From Chaunax sp. Z400 (Eukaryota > Chordata > Actinopteri > Lophiiformes > Chaunacidae): 64,000 nucleotides of DNA. The stretch is taken from assembly GCA_037577475.1 (NCBI GenBank), contig CM075204.1, positions 6,522,855 to 6,586,854 on the forward strand, given 5' to 3'. How positions within the stretch are numbered: the first letter of the stretch is position 1; each line of letters opens with the position of its first letter. Below are positions 36,895 to 50,921 of the stretch, piece by piece. The notes under the pieces were generated by a model. The model did not search any database. It saw only the letters and a list, made by a program, of their open reading frames with translations, and was not told where the DNA came from. Position numbers and translations under genes: made by a program.

Positions 36895-37521
36895 AGTAAC
36901 GTACCATTCCCCGCCTCATCTCTGCCATGCTCCAATCCCAGCACACCAGTAGCCTGCTGGAGCTCATTTTGTAGGGCTCTGGCTGTGCTCCTCCTGTTCC
37001 TCCTCCCACAAAGGAGCAGATACCGGTCCTGCTGCTGGGTTGATGCCAGCAGCAGGACCGGTATATGTCCAGCTCTCCTTGTCTAATGGCCGTTCTCCTG
37101 GTATCTTCTCCATGCTCTGGAGACTGTACTGGGAGACGCAGCAAACCTTGCGACCGCACATATGGTTGTGCCATCCTGGAGGAGCTGGACTACCTGTGCA
37201 ACCTGATTGGGCTGCAGGTACCGCCTCATGCTACCAGTAGTGACAAGAACACTAGCAAAACACAAAACTAGAGAAGAATCAGTCAGGAAGGATAAATGTC
37301 TGTGGACACAACATGTAAAAACATTCCCTTTTTGGGGTTGTCTTGCTTTTTCCTCTCCATTGCACCTGTTGTCACTTTCATTTGCACCAAAGCAGGTGAA
37401 ATTGATTCACAATCACTTTGCTTTTTAAATGGACAGATTGATATCCCTGAAGTTTAACTGACTTGATGTTATACTCTGATGATTAATTGTTCCCTTCATT
37501 TTTTTTAGCAGTGTATATAAG
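36895..37521 (-). mobile_element. Tc1-like transposon 5' end with N-terminal transposase fragment
   Basis: On the minus strand, MRRYLQPNQVAQVVQLLQDG, DGTTICAVARFAASPSTVSR and AWRRYQENGH form the first helix-turn-helix of a Tc1-like transposase. After a scrambled hairpin, QQQDRYL and ALQNELQQATGV follow. The plus-strand stretch 37330-37521, ending TTTTTTTTAGCAGTGTATA, looks like this element's 5' UTR and terminal repeat. The catalytic core is missing. Confidence 0.8.
37020..37064. repeat. Perfect hairpin, 19-bp arms with 7-nt loop
   Basis: ATACCGGTCCTGCTGCTGG and its exact reverse complement flank GTTGATG. The left edge of the 6.9-kb tandem duplication (37027) falls inside the left arm. At the internal junction (43952) only 13 bp of the arm survive and the loop reads GTTGAGG. 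Confidence 0.95.
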
Positions 37522-40294
37522 AAAATGTCATAAGTTTTGAGGAATGAAGAAAGTAATCAAGCTTTTTGCTTTTCGATAAATTAATGGAAGTTTTTTAAAA
37601 TAAAAAGTGGAAAAACTCTTAGATCCTGATGCATCTGACATCCAGGTGAAGTTCCAGCATGAGGGAGAAAAAGTTTTCACTTTTGGGTGAACTGGTCCTT
37701 AAATCTATTATATTGCATTCTATTTTGTCTTGATTTTGTGTTTTCATTTACATAAATAAAGGCATCATTTGATAGAGAATAAAGCACAAATTGATGCATA
37801 AAAATTCACCAGAATCTCCTAAATTCATTTGACGCTCCATATTTACCACGAGTTTCTCTGCAGGAGCTGGAAAACCAGAATGAATTTTTATTCATGAAAT
37901 GATGAATCAAATATTGGTAGGTTCTGCTTATTGCTGCATAATCAATGTCTGCTATTTGTCATTTGAGCTGGAAGAGTAACCACCAATGAAGAACTAGAGG
38001 ACATGTTAGAAAGTGGAAGTCCATCAATCTTCTCATCAGATGAAAGTTTCCTCATGCTTTACTGTGGTTAAAAGCTAATACTGCCATCTAGTGATGGAGG
38101 AGGAGTACATCATCTGGGGTTTGGTGTTTCTGGATGACTGATCACTTCCAACAATGAGTGATGGAGGAGGTTATTGATCACCCATGTTTGTTTTTAGATA
38201 TCTCTAAAAGTTGTCAGATTTTGATGAAATTCTGTGTAGGCCTGGATCTTGGGCCAAGAAGGAGTTGATAAAATTTTGAGGCAGAACCAGGGCCTTGTTT
38301 TAAAAAAAAAAAACATTTTATCATCAAAATTTTAAGCCAATGAAAATAAAGATCCCCCGGCTTGAACAATTAACGATGTTCCACGACTAAACTTAACTCT
38401 AACAGAACGCCTGTAAGTCGGACAGACTTCCTGCAATTCAAGGTCCCTACGGAAACTCTTTAGAGTTCTCATGGAAAATATAGTTACAGCCCACATTTTC
38501 AAAACCATCAACCTCATGTTGGTCATGTGACTGTGTCCTATACGCTGATCTAGTGGTTTAGATGGAGTCCCACACCAAGGATGCGAGTTTGCATCCCATA
38601 GGTGATGTATTTTAATCATTTTTAAATGATTTCTTTTGCTACTTTTAGTGTTTAATTCAAATCATTCTGTATGTATTTATTTTTTCTTATGAACTTTTCA
38701 AGTTTACAGGAGAGCATCTGGTGAGGTGGACATGTATGCACCACTATGGGCAATTGATCCCGATCCTGATCATCATCTAGATGTGGTAGATTAAATCTGT
38801 ATGTGGGGGGGGGGTCAGTATGTATTGGGTCACAGAGACATGACTCTGCCACCAATATGTAGCTGAGATAATGCAGATGCAGAGTCATTAAATGGATTTA
38901 TGTATCTGTGAAAGAAGTTATATCCACATGAAAAATAGATCAGGATCTTCCATTATGGAAAACTATATTTTTGTTGTTAACCCATAAATTACTGATGATA
39001 AACACATGATTCCAGATGAATACATTTCCAGGGTTTAGGTATTACTTACCTATTACTTAGGTTTATGGAACACTTTCTGGAGGTCCAAGATGCTGACTTC
39101 GATCAGGATCCTAAAAAGTCTTAAAACATCTCAAATTTATTTGACATATTACGTCTTAAAATGTCTGGAATACTTCAGAGGGGATGTGTTCAGTTTTATC
39201 TGGGCAGATTGAATGAGCGTGTCTTTTTGTTCAGTTTTTAGGTTTTATTTTCCCAGTATTTCAGCCTATATTCCACTACAATGACCATTTCTGCAATATC
39301 CTGTTTGTTTGAACACAATCTGCGCTTTGATGGGGGGAAAAAATAAGACAACATTGTGTGCAGAGTGAACTTTGGGTAAATGTAAGTTCAATGAGAAATG
39401 GTTTGAGAACAAGAAATATCCTGGCTGGCCGAAACATCCAACCATTCATATGAGGTGCAACATATCAGTGAGTTCCACTCCCATCAGGTAACGTTTTTTT
39501 AAATTCTTGTTAATATAATCTAAAAGATCTAATGTATAATAATAAATCTAATTTGTAAATACCTAAAGTTGTCATGATTCTACATGTTTAAATTGTCCTG
39601 AGGTCCTGAAAGCAGCAGTGGATTTAATAGATCGTGTTCAACTCACCAGCAAACCACCTCCACTTGAACCCATGACCAAAACTCTGTTTATTGGTCAAAC
39701 TCAGAGTTTCATAGGGACATTATGAAACTGTATCTTACTGTAAACACATAAACCCTTTGTGTGACTATGAGGAGTAAATCCTGTAATACTGGAAAAGTAC
39801 CAGGAGAACTGAGATGTCTCCAGGGAGCATCCATAATGACTTTGGTAAAGACTTTTTAAATATTGTCCTGGTTTTAATGTCATACTTTTGAAAATGATCG
39901 TTGGGCAGCATGTGTGTGTCTAAGCTGTGGATAAACCTCTTTTCCACAGCAGTCTTGTCATAGTAGGAAAAACACAGGTGTTACTAATAACTAACAGTAG
40001 CTCTGTTCAAAGTGTGACAGTGAGCAGCATTAACAATACGAGGACCCTGACACACAAACAGCTAAATCATTGATTCTGTTATTTCCATCTTTCCTACATG
40101 TTGATATGTCTTCTGTGAAAAGACACTGTGAAGGATGGACACTGAATGTCTGCCCCTGTTAAAATGCTGAAAATGAGCTTTTGATTTCTGCTCTTTTCTT
40201 TGGTTTGAAGGTTTTGGGACATTATGCTTCACTCAGGATTTTGATTTGGAGAATTATTTTAACACGAACATTCAGGCACTAATTTTCTTTTCAC

Positions 40295-40299
<5 letters not shown>
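37522..40299. other. Unit A non-coding stretch, nothing recognised
   Basis: AT-rich DNA with only short chance frames; the longest, about 95 codons at 38332-38619 minus, resembles nothing I know. The paralogous stretch in unit B (44441-47228) is equally featureless, and substitutions there show no sign of protein-level constraint. Confidence 0.6.

Positions 40300-40380
<81 letters not shown>
40300..40380 (+). repeat. (TG)n, about 40 units
   Basis: A pure TG tract in unit A; the paralogous tract in unit B (47229-47363) has about 67 units. Confidence 0.97.
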
Positions 40381-40382
<2 letters not shown>

Positions 40383-41423
40383 AAAATCAAGAGCAAATTT
40401 GATCAGAAATACAAAGTTGCTGAGTTTAAAGAGAAAAGATGATTTAGACAACGTCGCCATCTAGTGGACAATAAAAGAATCTGAGATCATAGCAAAAACA
40501 AGTCTTTATTATTATTATGCTCCCTCCTCGTTTACCTTTAAATAAGAACTTTTCATAGAAATTTCATCATATCAATATCTTAGGGTGCAAATAATCATCC
40601 ACCCAAAAGCAACTAAAGAACACTACACATAAAGTGCCACTATAAATAAGTCAGACGCACACAAAAAAGACAACAATCCATGCTTCAGCATATAACGCAA
40701 CACAGGGTGGTGAAATATGATTTAAACTGAACCAGAATAAAACGTTTCATTTTGAACTGAATAAATATACAAAACACACAAAGACGTTTCTATTTGTCAC
40801 ACAGACAACATGGTTTAAGGTCAGTAAATGTCTCCATGTCTGATAACAGCCACTAGAGGGCAGAGTGGTTCACCATGAATGAAAGAATGAAGAAATGAAT
40901 GAATGAGAGACATTCTTTGGATTGAATTATGAGCTATAAATACATACACAAAATTCTCACACAGAGATCTGGTTGTGCCTTGATTGATTGATTTTTCCCT
41001 CTTCATCAATGCTGTATTTGACCTGGGAGTGAATAATGATTGATGAATAATGATTGATTACTAATTAATGAACCTTTCCCACTGAAGGCCAGTTACTATT
41101 TGGTGTCAGCAGGTCTGTTTGTCCACTTTGAAAGGAGTATCCTGCTCAGATATTTGTTTGCCTCGGACATTTGTCTCCTGTCAGGTTGATAAAAACACTC
41201 TTACTCTGTTTCACAGTGATGGTGCTTACACTAAAAAACAAACTCGATGGAGTAACGTAATATAATAACGCCGCCTATATTCCATCTAAACAAATGAAGT
41301 TAAGTCAGGCTATCTTGATTGTGTCATTTCAACACCACATAGTTAGTCTAATGAAATTAATTTAAGTTTAGTTTTCACTGGTCAAACGCTTTAGTGCAAC
41401 AAACTTCAGCCTTGTTGTATGAA

Positions 41424-43319
41424 CTACGATAATGGTGCCAACATGAAAGGGAGGAACAGAGGAGTTCAAGCCAGGCTTCTTGAGAAGAATCCTCGTGCAC
41501 TTTATGTTCCATGTGGGGCACATTCACTAAACCTGGTGGTGGCTGATGCAGCAAAAGCTTCAACAGATGCCATCAGCTACTTTGGCAATTTACAGAAACT
41601 GTACAGCCTTTTTTCAGCAGCCCCACAAAGATGGACAATCCTAAAGGAACACGTGACTGTTGCACTGAAGACTTGGAGTGACACACGGTGGGAGAGCCGT
41701 ATTAACAGCATAGAGGCTGTGCGGTACCAGGCCTCTAACATAAGGGAAGCCTTGTTGGAGGTCAGGGAAAAAGTGACAGATCCTCTGACCGAGGTTGAAG
41801 CACAAATTTTGGCAGAGGAGGTTGGGTCATACCGATTTCTCATTTGCACAGTAGTATAGTATGACATTCTAAACCATGTGAACCATGTTAGCAAGCTCCT
41901 GCAGTCTGCCACAATGCAGCTTGATGTGGCAGTTGACCTCCTCACTAAGGCAAAAACATCTCTGACTATTTACAGAGAAACTGGCTTTGCTTCAGCTCAG
42001 GCCTCTGCTAAAGACATGTGTGAGGAAATGAATGTGGAGGCTGTGCTGAAAGAGAAGAGACTAAGAAGCACAAAAAAGCACTTTGCCTATGAAGCCCCAG
42101 AAGAGCCAATCGCAGATGCCATGAAGAGGCTGGAAATAACATTCTTTAATGTGGTTGTTGACACAGCCATTGAATCCTTAAAGGATAGGTTTGAAACACT
42201 GGGTGAAGTGAGAGCCAGATTTGGAGTGCTGCTCAATTTAAAAAAACTGGATGATGTGGAATTGTGCAACCAGTGTGACAACCTCTGCAGGACATTAAGC
42301 ACTGGAGATGAAAGTGACACTGATGGAAAGGGGCTGGCTGTGGAGATAAAAAAAACTTGCCAAGCTTGCCTTCTGATGACATGACTGCTCTAGAGCTTCT
42401 CACTTTCATCCACAAAAACATTTGGAGGAACTGTATCCCAATCTGTGGATTGCCCTGAGAATCGCCTGCACTCTGCCTGTGACTGTGGCCTCAGCAGAGA
42501 GGAGCTTCTCAAAGCTGAAGCTCATCAAGACCTACCTTAGGTCATCCATGGGACAGGATCGCCTCACTGGTCTTGCCATAATCAGCATCGACCATGAGAT
42601 GGGCAAGCAGCTGTCATACGAGGACATCATTGATGACTTTGCTAGTAAAAAAGCCAGGAAGCAGACATTTTGAGGATAATACACTGTGACTGTGATGTTA
42701 AATATATAAGTGTGATGTTGATAAGTGTGAGACTGTGATGTTAAATATATAAGTGTGATGTTGATAAGTGTGAGACTGTGATGTTAAATATATAAGTGTG
42801 ATGTTGATAAGTGTGGGACTGTGATGTTAAATATATAAGTGTGATGTTGATAAGTGTGAGACTGTGATGTTAAATATATAAGTGTGATGTTGATAAGTGT
42901 GAGACTGTGATGTTAAATATATAAGTATTATTTTTAGTGTTGGTTTGTTTTCATTGTTGCACTTTAAAATAGATGCTGGTTTTTTGTATTTTTATTCCAG
43001 GCTTTCAAAATTTAAAGTAAATTTTTTTATTAAAACACTCAATATCTGTTTTATTTATTGACGTATAGAGGATTGTTGTTTTCCTTGTATTATCGTTTTT
43101 TTATCAGTTTAACTTGCCTGAGTGGCTCAACTTAAGATGGTTAATTTTAATATGAGAGGTTATCATGACTGTAGCCTGTTTTGCTCGTGAAGTGTAATAG
43201 ATTGTGGCATCTTCGGGGATCATCTAAAGGGTTAGGAATCTCTCCATCGTAGTTTGACAAACTAGGGGCCCCCAAACAGCATCTTGCACAGGGCCCCCAC
43301 AAAGCTAGAAACGGCCCTG
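41424..43319 (+). mobile_element. hAT transposon (ZMYM1-like lineage), 5'-truncated, copy A
   Basis: Transposase pieces run from YDNGANMKGRNRGVQARLLE and PRALYVPCGAHSLNLVVADA through WTILKEHVTVALKTWSDTRWE to the hATC dimerisation domain (CTLPVTVASAERSFSKLKLI) ending at 42673. An in-frame TAG at 41857-41859 replaces the residue before YDIL. A frameshift at a run of eight A near 42349 separates the last part. The N-terminal half, including any zinc finger, is missing. The 3' end is the terminal repeat ending AGAAACGGCCCTG at 43319. Both units share the TAG, so the element was already dead when duplicated. Confidence 0.88.
42688..42926 (+). repeat. 43-bp tandem repeat, 5.6 copies (unit A)
   Basis: The unit starts GACTGTGATGTTAAATATAT and ends with GTTGATAAGTGTGA. 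It lies just after the hAT coding region. Unit B has only 1.6 copies at 49673-49739, a difference of exactly four units. Confidence 0.95.
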
Positions 43320-46300
43320 GTTGCAAGTGCAGAGGAGGAGCTACCGTTACATCTTGGAGTCAACACAGACAAAAGAGCTTGATAATAAGTTTGATCATTA
43401 ATTGGCACAGTCTTTTAATTATCTTTTGAAAGTTCATTAATTAAGTTAATTTAAAGTTTTAAAAAAAGAAGTCAGAAATTGGGGACTTCCAGAAACGTTT
43501 GGAAACCAGTTTTTTCCAGAGGAGAAGACGTGCTACACATCAAGTCCTGCTTCATCTCCATCGACTGGATTGTTCATCTACAAATTAGACGGTAATTAAA
43601 AACAATCTTATTTTTCTTGTCAATAGGCTGTCTTACCATATAAAAAGGCTTTAAATCAAACTGATGTTCAGCAAGCTAAGTTAGCTGGTGAGTTTGTGAT
43701 TTTAAAATGTCACTTATCAGTGGGGCTGAGATTTGAGTACAGCTCGCTAAAACACTTATTTTCGTGCATTATAGGGTCACCATGTTTTAAATGCTAACCA
43801 TTTTGGTTAATCTGTGAAGCATCTTGCATCAACCATCTTTTGCCAATTGTTAGTAGTTGCAAAAATGCTTTACAAACTTGCCAGTTTGAATAGTGATGGG
43901 ATCATTTTGGTGTTTTATCTTTGGGAGGAGAGCAAGCTGATAATGTTAATGTCCTGCTGCTGGGTTGAGGCCAGCAGCAGGACCGGTATATGTCCAGCTC
44001 TCCTTGTCTAATGGCCGTTCTCCTGGTATCTTCTCCATGCTTTGGAGACTGTACTGGGAGACGCAGCAAACCTTGCGACCGCACATATGGTTGTGCCATC
44101 CTGGAGGAGCTGGACTACCTGTGCAACCTGATTGGGCTGCAGGTACCGCCTCATGCTACCAGTAGTGACAAGAACACTACCAAAACACAAAACTAGAGAA
44201 GAATCAGTCAGGAAGGATAAATGTCTGTGGACACAACATGTAAAAACATTCCCTTTTTGGGGTTGTCTTGCTTTTTCCTCTCCATTGCACCTGTTGTCAC
44301 TTTCATTTGCACCAAAGCAGGTGAAATTGATTCACAATCACTTTGCTTTTTAAATGGACAGATTGATATCCCTGAAGTTTAACTGACTTGATGTTATACT
44401 CTGATGATGAATTGTTCCCTTCATTTTTTTTAGCAGTGTATATAAGAAAATGTCATAAGTTTTGAGGAAAGAAGAAAGTAATCAAGCTTTTTGCTTTTCG
44501 ATAAATTAATGGAAGTTTTTTAAAATAAAAAGTGAAAAACTCTTAGATCCTGATGCATCTGACATCCAGGTGAAGTTCCAGCATGAGGGAGAAAAAGTTT
44601 TCACTTTTGGGTGAACTGGTCCTTAAATCTATTATATTGCATTCTATTTTGTCTTGATTTTGTGTTTTCATTTACATAAATAAAGGCATCATTTGATAGA
44701 GAATAAAGCACAAATTGATGCATAAAAATTCACCAGAATCTCCTAAATTCATTTGACGCTCCATATTTACCACGAGTTTCTCTGCAGGAGCTGGAAAACC
44801 AGAATGAATTTTTATTCATGAAATGATGAATCAAATATTGGTAGGTTCTGCTTATTGCTGCATAATCAATGTCTGCTATTTGTCATTTGAGCTGGAAGAG
44901 TAACCACCAATGAAGAACTAGAGGACATGTTAGAAAGTGGAAGTCCATCAATCTTCTCATCAGATGAAAGTTTCCTCATGCTTTACTGTGGTTAAAAGCT
45001 AATACTGCCATCTAGTGATGGAGGAGGAGTACATCATCTGGGGTTTGGTGTTTCTGGATGACTGATCACTTCCAACAATGAGTGATGGAGGAGGTTATCG
45101 ATCACCCATGTTTGTTTTTTAATATCTCAAAAAGTTGTCAGATTTTGATGAAATTCTGTGTAGGCCTGGATCTTGGGCCAAGAAGGAGTTGATAAAATTT
45201 TGAGGCAGAACCAGGGCCTTGTTTTAAAAAAACCAAACATTTTATCAGCGTCATCAAAAATTTTAAGCCAATGAAAATAAAGATCCCCCGGCTTGAACAA
45301 TTAACGATGTTCCACGACTAAACTTAACTCTAACAGAACGCCTGTAAGTCGGACAGACTTCCTGCAATTCAAGGTCCCTACGGAAACTCTTTAGAGTTCT
45401 CATGGAAAATATAGTTACAGCCCACATTTTCAAAACCATCAACCTCATGTTGGTCATGTGACTGTGTCCTATACGCTGATCTAGTGGTTTAGATGGAGTC
45501 CCACACCAAGGATGCGAGTTTGCATCCCATAGGTGATGTATTTTAATCATTTTTAAATGATTTCTTTTGCTACTTTTAGTGTTTAATTCAAATCATTCTG
45601 TATGTATTTATTTTTTCTTATGAACTTTTCAAGTTTACAGGAGAGCATCTGGTGAGGTGGACATGTATGCACCACTATGGGCAATTGATCCCGATCCTGA
45701 TCATCATCTAGCTGTGGTAGATTAAATCTATATGTGGGGGGGGGTCAGTATGTATTGGGTCACAGAGACATGACTCTGCCACCAATATGTAGCTGAGATA
45801 ATGCAGATGCAGAGTCATTAAATGGATTTATGTATCTGTGAAAGAAGTTATATCCACATGAAAAATAGATCAGGATCTTCCATTATGGAAAACTATATTT
45901 TTGTTGTTAACCCATAAATTACTGATGATAAACACATGATTCCAGATGAATACATTTCCAGGGTTTAGGTATTACTTACCTATTACTTAGGTTTATGGAA
46001 CACTTTCTGGAGGTCCAAGATGCTGACTTCGATCAGGATCCTAAAAAGTCTTAAAACATCTCAAATTTATTTGACATATTACGTCTTAAAATGTCTGGAA
46101 TACTTCAGAGGGGATGTGTTCAGTTTTATCTGGGCAGATTGAATGAGCGTGTCTTTTTGTTCAGTTTTTAGGTTTTATTTTCCCAGTATTTCAGCCTATA
46201 TTCCACTACAATGACCATTTCTGCAATATCCTGTTTGTTTGAACACAATCTGCGCTTTGATGGGGGGAAAAATAAGACAACATTGTTTGCAGAGTCAACT

Positions 46301-47225
46301 TTGGGTAAATGTAAGTTCAATAAGAAATGGTTTGAGAACAAGAAATATCCTGGCTGACCGAAACATCCAACCATTCATATGAGGTGCAACATATCAGTGA
46401 GTTCCACTCCCATCAGGTAACGTTTTTTAAAATTCTTGTTAATATAATCTAAAAGATCTAATGTATAATAATAAATCTAATTTGTAAATACCTAAAGTTG
46501 TCATGATTCTACATGTTTAAATTGTCCTGAGGTCCTGAAAGCAGCAGTGGATTTAATAGATCGTGTTCAACTCACCAGCAAACCACCTCCACTTGAACCC
46601 ATGACCAAAACTCTGTTTATTGGTCAAACTCAGAGTTTCATAGGGACATTATGAAACTGTATGTTACTGTAAACACATAAACCCTTTGGTTGACTATGAG
46701 GAGTAAATCCTGTAATACTGGAAAAGTACCAGGAGAACTGAGATGTCTCCAGGGAGCATCCATAATGACTTTGGTAAAGACTTTTTAAATATTGTCCTGG
46801 TTTTAATGTCATACTTTTGAAAATGATCGTTGGGCAGCATGTGTGTGTCTAAGCTGTGGATAAACCTCTTTTCCACAGCAGTCTTGTCATAGTAGGAAAA
46901 ACACAGGTGTTACTAATAACTAACAGTAGCTCTGTTCAAAGTGTGACAGTGAGCAGCATTAACAATACGAGGACCCTGACACACAAACAGATAAATCATT
47001 GATTCTGTTATTTCCATCTTTCCTACATGTTGATATGTCTTCTGTGAAAAGACACTGTGAAGGATGGACACTGAATGTCTGCCCCTGTTAAAATGCTGAA
47101 AATGAGCTTTTGATTTCTGCTCTTTTCTTTGGTTTGAAGGTTTTGGGACATTATGCTTCACTCAGGATTTTGATTTGGAGAATTATTTTAACACATGAAC
47201 ATTCAGGCACTAATTTTCTTTTCAC

Positions 47226-47365
<140 letters not shown>

Positions 47366-48406
47366 AAAATCAAGAGCAAATTTGATCAGAAATACAAAGT
47401 TGCTGAGTTTAAAGAGAAAAGATGATTTAGACAACGTCGCCATCTAGTGGACAATAAAAGAATCTGAGATCATAGCAAAAACAAGTCTTTATTATTATTA
47501 TGCTCCCTCCTCGTTTACCTTTAAATAAGAACTTTTCATAGAAATTTCATCATATCAATATCTTAGGGTGCAAATAATCATCCACCCAAAAGCAACTAAA
47601 GAACACTACACATAAAGTGCCACTATAAATAAGTCAGACGCACACAAAAAAGACAACAATCCATGCTTCAGCATATAACGCAACACAGGGTGGTGAAATA
47701 TGATTTAAACTGAACCAGAATAAAATGTTTCATTTTGAACTGAATAAATATACAAAACACACAAAGATGTTTCTATTTGTCACACAGACAACATGGTTTA
47801 AGGTCAGTAAATGTCTCCATGTCTGATAACAGCCACTAGAGGGCAGAGTGGTTCACCATGAATGAAAGAATGAAGAAATGAATGAATGAGAGACATTCTT
47901 TGGATTGAATTATGAGCTATAAATACATACACAAAATTCACAGACAGAGATCTGGTTGTGCCTTGATTGATTGATTTTCCCCTCTTCATCAATGCTGTAT
48001 TTGACCTGGGAGTGAATAATGATTGATGAATAATGATTGATTACTAATTAATGAACCTTTCCCACTGAAGGCCAGTTACTATTTGGTGTCAGCAGGTCTG
48101 TTTGTCCACTTTGAAAGGAGTATCCTGCTCAGATATTTGTTTGCCTCGGACATTTGTCTCCTGTCAGGTTGATAAAAACACTCTTACTCTGTTTCACAGT
48201 GATGGTGCTTACACTAAAAAACAAACTCGATGGAGTAACGTAATATAATAACGCCGCCTATATTCCATCTAAACAAATGAAGTTAAGTCAGGCTATCTTG
48301 ATTGTGTCATTTCAACACCACATAGTTAGTCTAATGAAATTAATTTAAGTTTAGTTTTCACTGGTCAAACGCTTTAGTGCAACAAACTTCAGCCTTGTTG
48401 TATGAA

Positions 48407-50132
48407 CTACGATAATGGTGCCAACATGAAAGGGAGGAACAGAGGAGTTCAAGCCAGGCTTCTTGAGAAGAATCCTCGTGCACTTTATGTTCCATGTGGG
48501 GCACATTCACTAAACCTGGTGGTGGCTGATGCAGCAAAAGCTTCAACAGATGCCATCAGCTACTTTGGCAATGTACAGAAACTGTACAGCCTTTTTTCAG
48601 CAGCCCCACAAAGATGGACAATCCTAAAGGAACACGTGACTGTTGCACTGAAGACTTGGAGTGACACACGGTGGGAGAGCCGTATTAACAGCATAGAGGC
48701 TGTGCGGTACCAGGCCTCTAACATAAGGGAAGCCTTGTAGGAGGTCAGGGAAAAAGTGACAGATCCTCTGACCGAGGTTGAAGCCCAAAGTTTGGCAGAG
48801 GAGGTTGGGTCATACCGATTTCTCATTTGCACAGTAGTATAGTATGACATTCTAAACCATGTGAACCATGTTAGCAAGCTCCTGCAGTCTGCCACAATGC
48901 AGCTTGATGTGGCAGTTGACCTCCTCACTAAGGCAAAAACATCTCTGACTATTTACAGAGAAACTGGCTTTGCTTCAGCTCAGGCCTCTGCTAAAGACAT
49001 GTGTGAGGAAATGAATGTGGAGGCTGTGCTGAAAGAGAAGAGACTAAGAAGCACAAAAAAGCACTTTGCCTATGAAGCCCCAGAAGAGCCAATCGCAGAT
49101 GCCATGAAGAGGCTGGAAATAACATTCTTTAATGTGGTTGTTGACACAGCCATTGAATCCTTAAAGGATAGGTTTGAAACACTGGGTGAAGTGAGAGCCA
49201 GATTTGGAGTGCTGCTCAATTTAAAAAAACTGGATGATGTGGAATTGTGCAACCAGTGTGACAACCTCTGCAGGACATTAAGCACTGGAGATGAAAGTGA
49301 CACTGATGGAAAGGAGCTGGCTGTGGAGATAAAAAAAAAACTTGCCAAGCTTGCCTTCTGATGACATGACTGCTCTACAGCTTCTCACTTTCATCCACAA
49401 AAACATTTGGAGGAACTGTATCCCAATCTGTGGATTGCCCTGAGAATCGCCTGCACTCTGCCTGTGACTGTGGCCTCAGCAGAGAGGAGCTTCTCAAAGC
49501 TGAAGCTCATCAAGACCTACCTTAGGTCATCCATGGGACAGGATCGCCTCACTGGTCTTGCCATAATCAGCATCAACCATGAGATGGGCAAGCAGCTGTC
49601 ATACGAGGACATCATTGATGACTTTGCTAGTAAAAAAGCCAGGAAGCAGACATTTTGAGGATAATACACTGTGACTGTGATGTTAAATATATAAGTGTGA
49701 TGTTGATAAGTGTGAGACTGTGATGTTAAATATATAAGTATTATTTTTAGTGTTGGTTTGTTTTCATTGTTGCACTTTAAAATAGATGCTGGTTTATTGT
49801 ATTTTTATTCCAGGCTTTCAAAATTTAAAGTAAAATTTTTTATTAAAACACTCAATATCTGTTTTATTTATTGACGTATAGAGGATTGTTGTTTTCCTTG
49901 TATTATCGTTTTTTTATCAGTTTAACTTGCCTGAGTGGCTCAACTTAAGATGGTTAATTTTAATATGAGAGGTTATCATGACTGTAGGCTGTTTTGCTGG
50001 TGAAGTGTAATAGATTGTGGCATCTTCGGGGATCATCTAAAGAGTTAGGAATCTCTCCATCGTAGTTTGACAAACTAGGGGCCCCCAAACAGCATCTTGC
50101 ACAGGGCCCCCACAAAGCTAGAAACGGCCCTG
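48407..50132 (+). mobile_element. hAT transposon (ZMYM1-like lineage), 5'-truncated, copy B
   Basis: The same element as copy A, with the shared TAG at about 48840 plus a private TAG at 48738-48740 (after NIREAL). The A-run near 49331 has ten A instead of eight, so the frame downstream differs from copy A. The hATC block (MEELYPNLWIALRIACTLPV) is intact at 49407-49658. The 3' terminal repeat ends at 50132. Confidence 0.88.
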
Positions 50133-50921
50133 GTTGCAAGTGCAGAGGAGGAGCTAACGTTACATCTTGGAGTCAACACAGACAAAAGAGCTTGATAATA
50201 AGTTTGATCATTAATTGGCACAGTCTTTTAATTATTTTTCGAAAGTTCATTAATTAAGTTAATTTAAAGTTTTAAAAAAAGAAGTCAGAAATTGCGGACT
50301 TCCAGAAACGTTTGGAAACCAGTTTTTTCCAGAGGAGAAGACGTGCTACACATCAAGTCCTGCTTCATCTCCATCGACTGGATTGTTCATCTACAAATTA
50401 GACGGTAATTAAAAACAATCTTATTTTTCTTGTCAATAGGCTGTCTTACCATATAAAAAGGCTTTAAATCAAACTGATATAAGCTAAGTTAGCTGGTGAG
50501 TTTGTGATTTTAAAATGTCACTTATCAGTGGGGCTGAGATTTGAGTACAGCTCGCTAAAACACTTATTTTCGTGCATTATAGGGTCACCATGTTTTAAAT
50601 GCTAACCATTTTGGTTAATCTGTGAAGCATCTTGCATCAACCATCTTTTGCCAATTGTTAGTAGTTGCAAAAATGCTTTACAAACTTGCCAGTTTGAATA
50701 GTGATGGGATCATTTTGGTGTTTTATCTTTGGGAGGAGAGCAAGCTGATAATGTTAATGTTAACATATCTGTTTACATTGGTTTCATAGCAAACCAAGGT
50801 TAACACTACAACTGGTTGAAGATCATAAATTTCAGCGCCAACATTGATGGAGGTGGCAACTTACTGAAAAGCAACCACTAATTATACTGGGCTTGTTGTT
50901 GACACACTATTTCTTCTTGCA

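Larger units (their letters stand above)
37027..43951 (+). repeat. Tandem duplication, unit A (6,925 bp)
   Basis: Near-identical to unit B (43952-50759) along its whole length. It holds the Tc1 5' end (to 37521), about 3.3 kb of unrecognised AT-rich DNA, a (TG)n tract (40300-40380), the 630-bp segment also found at 147-776, a decayed hAT element (41424-43319), and about 630 bp of flank ending GATAATGTTAATG. Substitutions between units are sparse, so the duplication is recent. Confidence 0.95.

Noticed and set aside
38332..38619. 95-codon minus-strand ORF conserved in both duplicate units (also 45263-45550)
   Set aside because: Conservation is explained by the recent duplication; no family resemblance or codon-level constraint is visible.
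42688..42926. 43-bp array as a regulatory or centromeric satellite
   Set aside because: Short, local to a dead hAT copy, and varies between duplicates; no sign of function.
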